64,000 bases of DNA, from contig NC_090246.1 of NCBI RefSeq assembly GCF_037325665.1, forward strand, positions 91,648,772 through 91,712,771, written 5' to 3'. The position numbers and the translations under genes are program-made. Shown in pieces: positions 35,501-47,500 of this stretch (position 1 is its first letter; the number at the start of each line of letters is the position of its first letter). Under the pieces are notes generated by a model. That model ran no database searches and was not told the DNA's origin. It saw only the letters and a list, made by a program, of their open reading frames with translations. Source of the DNA: Littorina saxatilis (taxonomy: Eukaryota > Mollusca > Gastropoda > Littorinimorpha > Littorinidae).

Positions 35501-38500
35501 CGGAACTCGCTCTTAAGCAGCACGGTAACAAACCACGGAGTTCTGCACCAGCTGCGGGCAAGTCCTCGGGGCAGAAGTCGTCTCAGGCAGGTAGGGGTGG
35601 TTCACGTTCCCGCCCTTACCAGCGTAAACCTTCCTTTGGGAAGCGGGGGTCTGGGCGCAAGCCCAACCCCCAATGAGACCCCCCCGATCCAGTCACCCCC
35701 CCAGCCTCTACCCTTTTGGTAGCAGGCGGCCTCCCCCGGGCCCTTCCAGCTTGGCTGTCTCGGACAAGCAGCCTATGGATCATGGGGGTGATTCGATCGG
35801 GGTTCCGCCTTCCTTGGCAGGAAGGCAAGGCCCCTTTGTCCAGAGCGCCGGCCAACTTCCGGTTTCCGGCCAGCCCCGACGCTCGGGAGGCAATTCAGGC
35901 AGAAATCCTTCTCTTGCTGCAGAAGCAGGCTATAGAGGAGGTTCTCGACCACTCCTCCTTGGGTTTTTACGGAAGAATCTTCGTTGTCCCCAAGGCTTCC
36001 GGGGGGTGGCGGCCAGTCTTGGACCTCTCTCCACTGAACCGCTTTTTGCGCAAAATTCGGTTCACCATGGAAACGCCGGCGACCGTCAGGGAGGCGCTTC
36101 GCCCGGGCGACTGGGTGACGTCCGTCGACCTGACGGACGCCTACTTCCACATCCTCATGCACGAGGCGGACCGGAAGTGGTTGCGTTTTCTGTGGGGGGA
36201 CCGAATCTTCCAGTTTCGGGCCCTACCCTTCGGGCTGTCACTTGCTCCCTGGGTGTTCACCATGGTGGTGCGCCAGCTTTGTGCCCTTGTTCGGCAGCAC
36301 GGGGTTCGGCTCAGGGCATACTTGGACGACTGGCTGATCCTTCATCAGCGGGAAGCGCTCTGCTTTCAGCATACCCAGTTTGTCCTTGCCCAGGCTCAGG
36401 ATCTCGGCTTCCAAGTCAACCACACCAAGTCCGAGTTGACTCCGTCGCAGACCTTTACTTACCTTGGCATGGTTTTCGATTCACGGGAGTGGACAGTCCG
36501 TCCCACTCAACGCCGGGTGGACAAACTGCAAGCTCTCCTGTCTTCCCTTTTAGGGCTTCAGTCAGCCCCAGCCCGGACGCTTGCGTCTGTACAGGGCCAG
36601 ATGGAGTCCATGTCGTCCCTTATTCCGCTGGGCAGATCCCACAAGCGCCCGTTTCAGGCGGCTCTCAGTTCAGTCTGGAATCCGACTTCACAAGGCTGGG
36701 ACGTTTTAGTTCCTCTCGGGGTCTGGTTTCAGCAGACCACGCTTCAGTGGATGAACACCCCTTGGCTTCTGCAGGGAGTGCCCATAGCGCTTCCTCCTCC
36801 CTCCACGCATCTCTTTTCGGACGCGTCTCAGAAGGGTTGGGGGGCTCACGTAGACACACACACGACGTCCGGTCGGTGGTCACAAGAGCAGCGGCTTTGG
36901 CACATCAATCGCCTCGAGCTCGAGGCGGTCTTTTTGGGGCTTCAGCATTTTCTCTCCGCCCTCCAGGGCACCCATGTGTTGATTCATACCGACAACACGA
37001 CAGTCGCTGCCTACCTCAACAAACAGGGCGGTTCCCGATCTCAACTGTTGTCCAGCCGAGCATGCGAGATCCTTTCTTGGTGCGCTCGCCATCAGATTCT
37101 GGTCTCGGCTCGCTACCTGCCCGGCTGCCTGAACGTCCTGGCCGACGCCCTCAGCCGGTCCTCTCAGATCCTCCACACAGAGTGGACCATCACACATCAG
37201 GCGCTCCTCCGCCTTTGGGCGCAGGTAGAGCGACCGATGGTCGACCTCTTCGCCACGAGGTTTTCGCGTCGCCTTCCGATCTTTGTTTCCCCGTTTCCGG
37301 ACCCGGAAGCGTGGAAGATCGACGCGATGACGATAAGCTGGACAGGGCTAGTGGCTTACGCCTTCCCTCCCACTCCACTCATCGGAAGGGTCCTGCGAAA
37401 AGCCGACTTAGAGCGGCCTCGTCTTCTTCTCGTGGCACCGCGCTGGCCCAGTCAGCATTGGTTCCCGGACCTCCTGCGGCTCGCCAGCGGCCCGCCAATT
37501 CCGCTCAGCCTTCGGCGAGGGGAGCTTCTACAGCCCAGGACGGGCATTCTTCACGATCGCCCCGAGTTCCTGGATCTTCACGCCTGGCGACTGTTCGGCG
37601 ATCACTGAAGCGCTCAGGCGCCTCAGATCTTACTTTGGACTTAGTCCAGAAGGCTCACAGGCGTTCCACCTCCTCTGTTTATTCGTCGCACTGGCTGGCT
37701 TGGACTCGATGGTGTGCGGCCAACAATGTTGTCCCGGTTGCCCCGCGATCAATGCAGGTCGCAAACCACTTGGCATGGCTCTCCGCTCAGGGACGCGCCG
37801 CGTCCACTTTGCGCGTTCGCCGCTCAGCCATCTCGGTTACTCTTAAGCAGCTTGGTCGCTCCATCTCCCTCGGGGGAGTCATCGCGAGTGTGCTAAAGGG
37901 CGCGGCCCTCAGTTCTGCAACGGAGAGAACTTCTGTTCCGGCTTGGGACGTTCTGCTAGTACTCGAATTTCTCCGTTCTAGTGCTTTCGAACCTTTACAA
38001 GACGCTAGTCTTTCTGACCTTACGCGCAAAACTCTCATGCTCATACTGCTCGCTTCCGCGCGAAGGGGCAGCGAGATCCACGGCCTCTCGGGTTTAGACC
38101 GTGATATCACTTTTGAAAGAGACGGCTCGGTTTCACTGCGTTTCCGTCCCGATTTTCTCGCCAAAAATCAAAAACCTGACCAACTTTCACCGATCATTTC
38201 CATTCGGCCTCTTCGGGACATTTTAGCCCCCGGCGATCCGGATCTTTCTAACTGTCCGGTACGTGCGCTTAAGGCTTACTTGTTGCGTACCGCTCCGATT
38301 CGAGCATCAGCTCAGAAGTTGTTGTTTATTTCGATTAATACAGCCCGAAATAAAGACATTGCAAAAACCACGCTTACCAGATGGTCTTCCACACTTATAA
38401 GGCATGCCTATCAGTGGTGGCAGACACAAGGGGGGGGGGCAGTCAGTCCTTCCTCTTCGATCACCTCGGACTCACGAGGCTCGAGCGTGGGCAACTTCCT

Positions 38501-41500
38501 TAGCTGTCCTCAAGTCTGGTAGGATGTCAGACGTCCTCAAAGCTGCATACTGGACGTCTCAAGATGTCTTCCTCAGCTACTACCTCCGGGACATTGCCAG
38601 CACTCACCCGGACGGTACCAACTGCCTCCCAGCCATGGTTGCCGCAGGCCAGATACTTCCAAGAGTTTAATGTGAGTATCCCACCGCCTTTATGTGCAAT
38701 CTGCCATTTATGTGAGTTGAGGTAAGAATATGTGATTGAATCGAAAATTTCAAAACTAAATTTTCATTTAATTAATATACTTACTCAACTCACATCGTTT
38801 ATACCCTCCCATCCATCCCCGCTAACATTATATGTGTTACAGGTGTGTGTTTCCGTGGGGGAATGACGGCCGGTAGCAGGACCGCGCATGTGCGGGTTAC
38901 CGGTAGGGGAGGTGACTCCCGTCCTTGACTACGGATTGTTTTTCTTAGGGAGTTACTTCCCCCCTTACCAGGGTCGAGTACTACTTCAATATCTTAGCAA
39001 TGAACTGAAGTTAATGCCATTTATGTGAGTTGAGTAAGTATATTAATTAAATGAAAATTTAGTTTTGAAATTTTCGATTAAAGCCCATCCCTGCAAAAAG
39101 TCCTTTTAAATAACTGCAGGTACATGATCTATTACATCTTCAACTTCAAGCTATCTGCTCAAGTACAAACTCTTTGCTCAGTATAGTATTAAGTGTAAAA
39201 CTATTAATATCACAGAGAGATAAGATTCTACATACTCTTCTCATGTGATGTGGTAATTTCTTCTTCTTCGTTCATGGGCTGAAACTCCCACGTTCACTCA
39301 TGTTTTAGCACGAGTGGATTTTTTATGTGTATGACCGTTTTTACCCCGCCATTTAGGCAGCCATACGCCGCTTTCGGAGGAAGCATGCTGGGTATTTTCG
39401 TGTTTCTATAACCCACCGAACTCTGACATGGATTACATGATCTTTTCCGTGCGCACTTGGTCTTGTGCTTGCGTGTACACACGAAGGGGGATAAGGCACT
39501 AGCAGGTCTGCACATAAGTTGACCTGGGAGATCGGGGAAAAATCTCCACCTAACCCACCAGGCGCGGCCGGGATTCGAACCCTGACCTTCCGCTTTGGAG
39601 GCCGGCGTCTTACCACTAAGCCATTGCGCCCGTCAGTAATTTCAAATGTGGCTGTTCTAGGCACCTATGGTGTGGTGTACAAGGGTCGTCACAAGAAGAC
39701 GAACCGCATGGTGGCCCTGAAGAAGATTCGACTGGAGAACGACGAGGAGGGCGTCCCTTCCACTGCAGTCAGGGAAATCTCCATGCTCAAGGAACTGCAG
39801 CATCCCAACATTGTCTGGTAAGTTCTGACCAGAGAGATTGCGGTCAGCTAGAGAGTTGCAACTTATTGTGGATTTGTTTGAGCTTTTTTCCCTAAAGTAT
39901 GTGGGGAAGACAATGGTTTACTCTATAAACCGTCTGTTGAATCATTTACCTTCATGTTGTCACCAGGCAAAGTAATGACTAAAGTATGTGGGGAAGACAA
40001 TGGTTTACTCTATAAACCGTCTGTTAAATCATTTACCTTCATGTTGTCACCAAAGTAATGACTGAAGTATGTGGGGAAGACAATGGTTTACTCTATAAAC
40101 CGTCTGTTGAATAATTTACCTTCATGGCAAGAGAGAAGAGTGACTTTGTTGTACGTTGTCTGCTTTTACAAATTAGATGTTAAAGCAAGATGTATGATGA
40201 CAGTCGCACTGTTACTGAGTGAGGGCTTCAGTCTTATGGGCAGGAAAGTGGTTTGGTGGATGATTAGGCCAAAAAAAAAAAATTGTCTGTTTAGGGTAAC
40301 CCGACCGACCCTATCGATTTGGCGCCGACCCAAAAACTTTTTTTTGATTTAAAAAAAAAAAAAAAAAAAAAGAGGTAAAAATGCTAAAAAGAGACATTTG
40401 GCGTTTCTTTCTCTCCCTTTCTCTCTGTTTTATTTAAACGTTAGTTTTGAAACATGTATTCATCAAATATAAGAAGTGAATGTTCAGCCAACATAGCATT
40501 TACACAAAAAAAAAACAAAAAAACTACCTACCTACCGACCCTACTTTTTTTGGTCATGTTACCCTAAACAGACAATTTTTTTTTTTTGGCCTTAAGATTA
40601 AACAAAAACACCTGAAAATTGTCTTATTTTGTTTAGTCTTGCGAATGTTGTGCAGGAGTACTTGTATCGGTTGAGTTTTCAATTGTGAACATGAAACCGT
40701 TTTTGTTTCAGTTTGGAAGACGTTCTGATGCAGGAGAACAAACTGTACCTTGTGTTTGAGTTCCTCAGCATGGATCTCAAGAAATATCTCGACAGCATTC
40801 CCGCAGGCCAGCAGATGGACCGAATGCTCATTAAGGTATTACATTCTGTTGCTGCATTCAGATTAAATTTACTGATCCCATCCCCACCCCCCCATAAAAA
40901 GAACACACATTTGTTTTGGATGGTAAGGCACAAAAAAAACCCGGTAGAGTCCCTTGGGAAATGGAAAACAAGGATATTTGTTTTTAACCTTGTTTTCCGC
41001 AGCATTTGGATTGTCCTCTTCCAAGCCAGGTTCTTCCGTTTCTGGTTCAAACTGCCCATGTGTTAAACTTTAAAGTGGGACATGTTCACGTTGTATTCTT
41101 TTGTGGAAACAAGGCCCAAACTAAAGTTAGGACACACTGAAGAAGTGATTAAAGACAGAAAAAAAGCAATGTCTGCTGGGATTTCCAAGGCAAAGTGTCC
41201 CAGGTTTATTTGCATCTAGATCAGTGGTCATGTTAAATCTCTGTACTCATGAAAGTGTGGTGAAGGATTGATTTCTCAAAATTACTTTTGCGTGCTATGT
41301 ATCTTGGCACTTGTTCTGCTCTGTTGGTCACAGGTTCTTTGGTGGCCATGTTACAAACTTAGGTCAGGTGGGGGATTTGTAAATTAAATGCAATGTATTG
41401 ATAAAGATGTTCACAGTTAGATTTAATTCTTCTTCATTGGTTTATTTTTATGACCTTTTATTTTCAGAGCTACCTTTATCAGATAACAGCTGCAATTCTC

Positions 41501-44500
41501 TTCTGCCACCAAAGGCGAGTTTTGCACAGGGATCTCAAGCCTCAAAACTTACTCATCGACAACAAGGGCGTTATCAAGGTTGCTGATTTTGGTCTCGCCC
41601 GTGCCTTTGGCATTCCAGTCAGAGTTTACACACATGAAGTAAGTGATGTGAAAATTCGATATGTGACCCTCCACCACGGGATGAGTCGCATGTCACCTTT
41701 GCATAATTTTCATATTTTTACATTATCGTAATGAGTTTTGTCTGCTCTATCCAGTGGTGAAACCCGTTTTAGAAAGGAGCGAAAACTGTTTGAGTTATAA
41801 GCCTGTGACTAAGGTGACCCTCACACTGTTACCAGACACTCCCCGGACTTATATTAAGCCTAGCGCAGAACCGCGCGAGGTGACATGCGACTCATTTCGT
41901 GGTGGAGGGTCACATATTGTTCTACTTTTGTGTCGAATTATTCTTATTGTAATTTGTTTTCTTCTGCTTTTGGTTCATTTGTATGCAGGGTTAGGTGTTC
42001 ATTAGTGTGTACAAACAATGTCATTTTAGCTTCGGGCTGGTTCAACACTTGTGAACTTGTAATGGTTCAGCCAACTGCTGACATTTATTTTGACATGTTA
42101 ACAATGAATTGGTCAAGAGGCCTTTATATGCTGTGCCTAATACCTGTATGTAAATAGGCAAAGATACTAAAGTTTGATATCAAAGTTGTATCAATATTCA
42201 CGCTGAACATTCCCTCTTCAAGCATCCCCAGGTTTAGCTTTGGCAGAAACAAAATGTTGTTGTGGCACAACGCAAAGTTTTACTTTATACAGCCATCTGT
42301 AGCCAATCATGATACTTTTAATAAGACTTGATTTTAACATGTGTGGCTGTGTCCAGGTGGTTACACTGTGGTACAGAGCCCCGGAGATCTTGCTGGGGTC
42401 CACACGTTACTCTACACCGGTGGATGTGTGGAGCATCGGCTGCATGTTTGCTGAGATGGTCAACAGGCGACCGCTCTTCCACGGTGACTCCGAGATCGAC
42501 CAGCTCTTTAGGATATTCAGGTATGTAAGCTAAGGACTTTGGAAATTAGGCTTGTTTCAGTGAGACATGATTGCTAGTCTTCCTGTATCCACATTTTTAA
42601 CTGGAGTGCTGTTTTTCGGTTCCATAATGACCCCTTGTGTTTTGTTCAGCGTAGTTTACAGGTAGGCAGAGCACACTGTATTCCTGGTTTAGTGTAACTG
42701 TAGCTTATTTATTCTGCATTTGGGTACTGGTCATTCAGTTTGTCATGTGTGCTTTATACTTGTTTTGTTATTGGAATTTCAATTTGTTAGTAAATGGCAG
42801 AAACTTTTGAGTTATAGAACATACACCAGGTTCTTCACCCAATAGTGGTTGTCCGAATTGCTTTTTCATGAAACCTGATTTTGTCAGATTATTGCTATTC
42901 ACTCATTCAAATTGAGTTCACCGACTTGTTGGGCTATGAAACCAGCCCCGGGTCCTGGCATACCTGTTGAATGAATTTGGGTGTTGGTTTGTCTCCGCAT
43001 TATAGATTGCATTTCAAGTAAAGAGCTGAACCTTGTGTTTCAGGACTCTGGGAACCCCAACAGAAGAGACATGGCCAGGTGTTTGTCAGATGCCCGACTA
43101 CAAACCCAACTTCCCGTGCTGGAAGGGCTCCCAGCTGCACACCTCCCTCAAGAACCTCGACAACCTGGGCATGGACCTTCTGCAGGTAGGGGGCACATGA
43201 ATCGATCAGAGATGAGATTGACCGGCACGGTTGGCCTAGTGGTAAGGCGTCCGCCCCGTGATTGGGAGGTTGTGGGTTCGAACCCCAGCCGGGTCATACC
43301 TAAGACTTAAAAAATAGCAATCTAGTGGCTGCTCCGCCTGGCGTCTGGCATTATGGGGTTAGTGCTAGGACTGGTTGGTCCGGTGTCAGAATAATGTGAC
43401 TGGGTGAGACATGAAGCCTGTGCTGCGACTTCTGTCTTGTGTGTGGCGCACGTTATATGTCAAAGCAGCACCGCCCTGATATGGCCCTTCGTGGTCGGCT
43501 GGGCGTTAAGCAAATAAACAAACAAACAAGAGATAAGATTCTTCCTCATTTTGGAGGAATTCCTCCTTTGCCTTTACTCCTCCTGGTGCTCAGTTTGAAA
43601 CAAAAAGTTAAGCAAGTTTCATTCATTGAGGCAGTAAACATCACAATTGTCATGTGCAAGCCATTGCCTATCTTGTATGAAATATGTTAGGAAACGCTAC
43701 CGTTGCTGAGCTTTGGTTCAGTTTTGTGTGTTGCATGTAGTTGACTTATTTGTACTTTGTGGGAAAGTACCGAATTATATTTTGTAAACACAATATTTAT
43801 GCTTGGACGAGAATGCAGGTGAACTTTCTAGTCCTGTCAAAACAAGTTGTTTACCATGCTGTTTTAGTCGTAAGTTCGTGGCGTTCGTTCGGATTAAGTG
43901 TGTCGGTGCTTTTGATGTACGTCAGAGAGAATGTCGCTAGTTTAGTCCATGCACGGCTCGTATAATGTAGTTGTATCGTGTTCGGTCTGGAATATTCTCG
44001 AGATTGAGTATTTACTATATATGCCAGCGCGATTTGAATGTTAAAAAAAGCTTCTATTTGAGTTCTGCTAGATGTGCAGTTGTATGTATGTAATGCTAAA
44101 TAAATCCTCGAACTCAATTTGACGAGTTGTTTTCTGCTGCTGCGAAGACGGGCGACGTAGAATAAAAGAACACAACTATACGACATTTGAGAACTTGTGG
44201 CAATCTCAAGTGTCGTGTAACAATTGGGGGCCAAGCCAAGGATCTACGTTTAACGCCAAGGGTTTTCCAGTAACAAGGACCAGAGTCAAGACAGTCACAG
44301 GAGGTAGCCATCAATCGGGTGTATCCTGAGGGATCAGTATTGAGACTACGGAACCGTGGATTCGGTGTGACTGGTGAAGAGTTTGGTAATCGCCGCAGCT
44401 CGGTACGGTGAGCGACGCCGGAGTGTATCGGGATTACAGAGGTTAGCTGCCGTTTGGACGAGACGGACTTCGTCGCGGAGCTAGTGCATTAATACTACGA

Positions 44501-47500
44501 AATACGACTGAGGTACGTCGTGTACGTATCGTGAGCAGAGTGCGCCGTCACGTTAGACGAGGAGGGTGGCAGCCTGCGTCTACGAAGGTGAACAGCGACG
44601 AGAGAAGCATCGGAGGTGCAGTAGAGACTGTGTTCTTTAGAAGACTACATTCGTCTACGTTCGGGGCTGTGAAAGAATACAGACGAACGCACCGGAAAAG
44701 ACCAGAATGGCTGAGTTCTGGGCAAAAGGAATTGAACTGGGACTAAAAGGCAAGCAGTTGACGGAGTTCGTCGAGTCCCAGACACGACTGCTGGCGCAGC
44801 GTGAAGAAAGACAAGCGCAGCGTGAGCGAGAAGAAAAAAAAAGACAAGCGCAGCGTGAGCGAGAAGAAAAAGAAAGACAAGCGCATCGTGAAGAAAGACA
44901 AGCGCAGCGTGAGCGTGAAGAACGACAAGCGCAGCGTGAGCGTGGAGAAAGAGAAGCACAGCGTGAAGAAAGGCAAATGGAGCTGAAACGCTTAGAGCTC
45001 CAGATAGAAATGGAGACGAAGCGCTTAGAGCTTCAGACAGAAATGGTGCGTGTTCAAAATGAGCACGCGGCACCACGCCAAAGAGATAACCAGCAGCAAA
45101 TGCTACACAGGGCACCGAAACTTCCAGCATTCGCTGACGGGAAGGACCAGATCGACTGCTACCTTGCAAGATTCGAGAGGTTCGCTGAGAGTGCTAGATG
45201 GCAGCGCGACGACTGGGCGATTCAACTCAGCGCACATTTGACTGGGGCAGCACTTGAGGTCTACACTAGACTCTCAAACGATGACGCCAGAGACTATGAT
45301 GTACTGAAGGAAGCTCTGTTGCGTTGCTACAACTTCACTGAAAGGGGCTACCGTCAACGCTTCCGCGAATGCCAGCCATTGTCTGGAGAGACACCGAGCC
45401 AGTTTGTGGAGCGCCTGTCGTCATACCTGCAGAAGTGGGTGGAGTTATCAGGTGAAGAGCAGTCATACGAGAGTCTGCGGGACTTGATCGTGAAGGAGCA
45501 GTTCCTTAATGCCTGCCCGAAGGACCTGGCAACCCGCTTGGAAGAGCAAAAACTGCGGGGTTTGAAGGACATTACTGATGCTGCTGAGCGTTATCTCATT
45601 GCTCATGGAAGGACCCTGGGGACGTCAAAGTCATCGAAACCTTTCCAGAAGAGCGGGAACCAGGGAAACCAACCTGCCAAGGGACAAACTGAGTCCGCAC
45701 CATCATCCAATGAAGGGCAGAACATAACGTGTTTCCATTGCAATGCCAAGGGTCACCGAGTCGCCAACTGTCCCCAAAAGAAAAATAACGGACATGTCAA
45801 TGACAAAGCGCAAGAACATCGACGGAGATATTACGACAACAAGAGGCAAACGAGTGGCTCGAACCAACAAGTATGTGCGAGCAGCGTCATACTCCCAAGG
45901 GCTGCCGAGCAAGTGGATACACCATCGGACGTAGAAGAATGTATATCTGATGGCCAGCTTCTACTCGCCAATGGCAGGTCAATCTCTGTCGTCGCCAGCG
46001 CAGCTGTGTCAGTGTCGAACATGCCCGTGTCGAAGGGATTTGTTGAGAAGCAGGAAGTGACTGTTCTCAGAGATTCGGGCTGCAATGGAGTCATTGTCAA
46101 AGAGGATCTGGTGCCAACAGAGAAGTTCACTGGTGACTTCAAGTGGACGCTCATGGCTGACAGCAAATGCGTGAAGGCACCAGTGGTAAAAATCCAGATC
46201 GATACTCCATACTTCACCGGAGAAGTTGAGGCCGTCTGCCTGAAGAAGCCCTTGTACGATCTACTAATTGGGAACATTGGGGGTGCGAGACGTCCTGATG
46301 ACCCTGATTTCGAATGGAGAATGGGCTCAGCTCAGCCTGCTGCTGAGGAGGAAGACCCACTGCCATTCGCGAATGAAGATATCAGCGAACTGTTACGAGA
46401 TGACAGAGCAACTGTGCATCGCCGCGACCAGCCGCAGGTTGTAAGCGCTGTGACGACCAGAGCCCAGGCGAAGAAGGACAAAACAACTACGCCACTCAGG
46501 GTCACCAACAGCTCTGCAACTGCTGTCGTGGACAGGGATCAGCTGATTCAGCTACAGGAAGCTGATTCGACCTTAACAAAGTACAGGAGTCGTCCTGTCA
46601 AGGAGATGACTAAGGGCGAAGGCACTGTGCAATTTGAAGTAAAGGCCAAGATCCTGTACAGAGTGTTCCAGCACGCGAGAGTCAACGGTGGGAAGCCATT
46701 ACGTCAAGTTCTGGTGCCTCAACCACTTAGGCGCCAGGTGATGGAGGTGGCCCACGACTCTATTATGGGAGGTCATCTGGGGGTCAAGAAGACATCGGAC
46801 AGAATCCAGGCTGCGTTTTACTGGCCAGGACTGCATGCAGATGTGACTCGATTCTGCCGATCGTGCGATATTTGCCAGAAAACCATACCTCGAGGAAGGG
46901 TCCCGAAAGTGCCGTTGCAGAAGATGCCTTTGATCGACCGACCTTTCAAGAGGGTGGCCATTGACCTCATCGGCGAGATAAAACCGCCAAGTGAAGCGGG
47001 TCATCGTTGGGTACTGACCCTGGTAGACTATGCAACCAGGTACCCAGAAGCCGTGCCTCTGAAGAAAATTGACACCGAGACTGTTGCCGAGGCACTTGTG
47101 GACATTTTCAGCAGAATTGGGGTTCCTGAAGAGATCCTCACAGACCTGGGGACACAGTTTGTCTCTGAATGCATGGAAGAGGTCAACAGGCTGCTGAGCA
47201 TTCGTCACTTGACTACGACACCCTATCACCCGATGTGCAATGGGCTGGTCGAAAAATTCAATGCGACGTTGAAGTCCACGCTGAAGAAACTATGCAGTGA
47301 GCAGCCAAGGCAGTGGCATCGCTACATCAATGCCTTGCTGTTTGCATACAGGGAGGTGCCACAAGAGTCCACTGGATTCTCCCCGTTCGAGCTGATGTAC
47401 GGGCGGACCGTGAGAGGTCCGATGCAGATACTAAAGGAATTGTGGACGAAAGATGTGGACACACCTGAAGTGAAGAACAGTAACCAGTACGTGTTCGAGT

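Larger units (their letters stand above)
33013..39079 (+). mobile_element. DIRS-type tyrosine-recombinase retrotransposon in CDK1 intron 1
   Basis: Inverted terminal repeats of about 190 bp (33020-33206 and 38857-39045) look almost identical. An internal complementary region at 38704-38795 is the reverse complement of the two outer ends joined together, the hallmark of DIRS elements. ATT is present at both outer ends, as expected for recombinase-mediated insertion without a target duplication. Parts in order: a Ser/Pro/Gly-rich gag-like region (33418-35676), reverse transcriptase and RNase H (within 35716-37608; LDDWLI core and LIHTDNTT), and a tyrosine recombinase (from about 37600 to 38670). 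Overlapping frames are the family's usual layout. It looks close to whole, with at most one or two breaks, and young judging from the terminal repeats. It has the same orientation as CDK1. Confidence 0.93.

Noticed and set aside
35673-37500. Long Ser/Pro/Arg-rich frame overlapping the reverse transcriptase
   Set aside because: The part overlapping the reverse transcriptase looks like a shadow; only its distal part, the recombinase, is supported.
43741-43965. 74-codon ORF present twice (also 48762-48986)
   Set aside because: Lies within the two LTRs; identical because the LTRs are.
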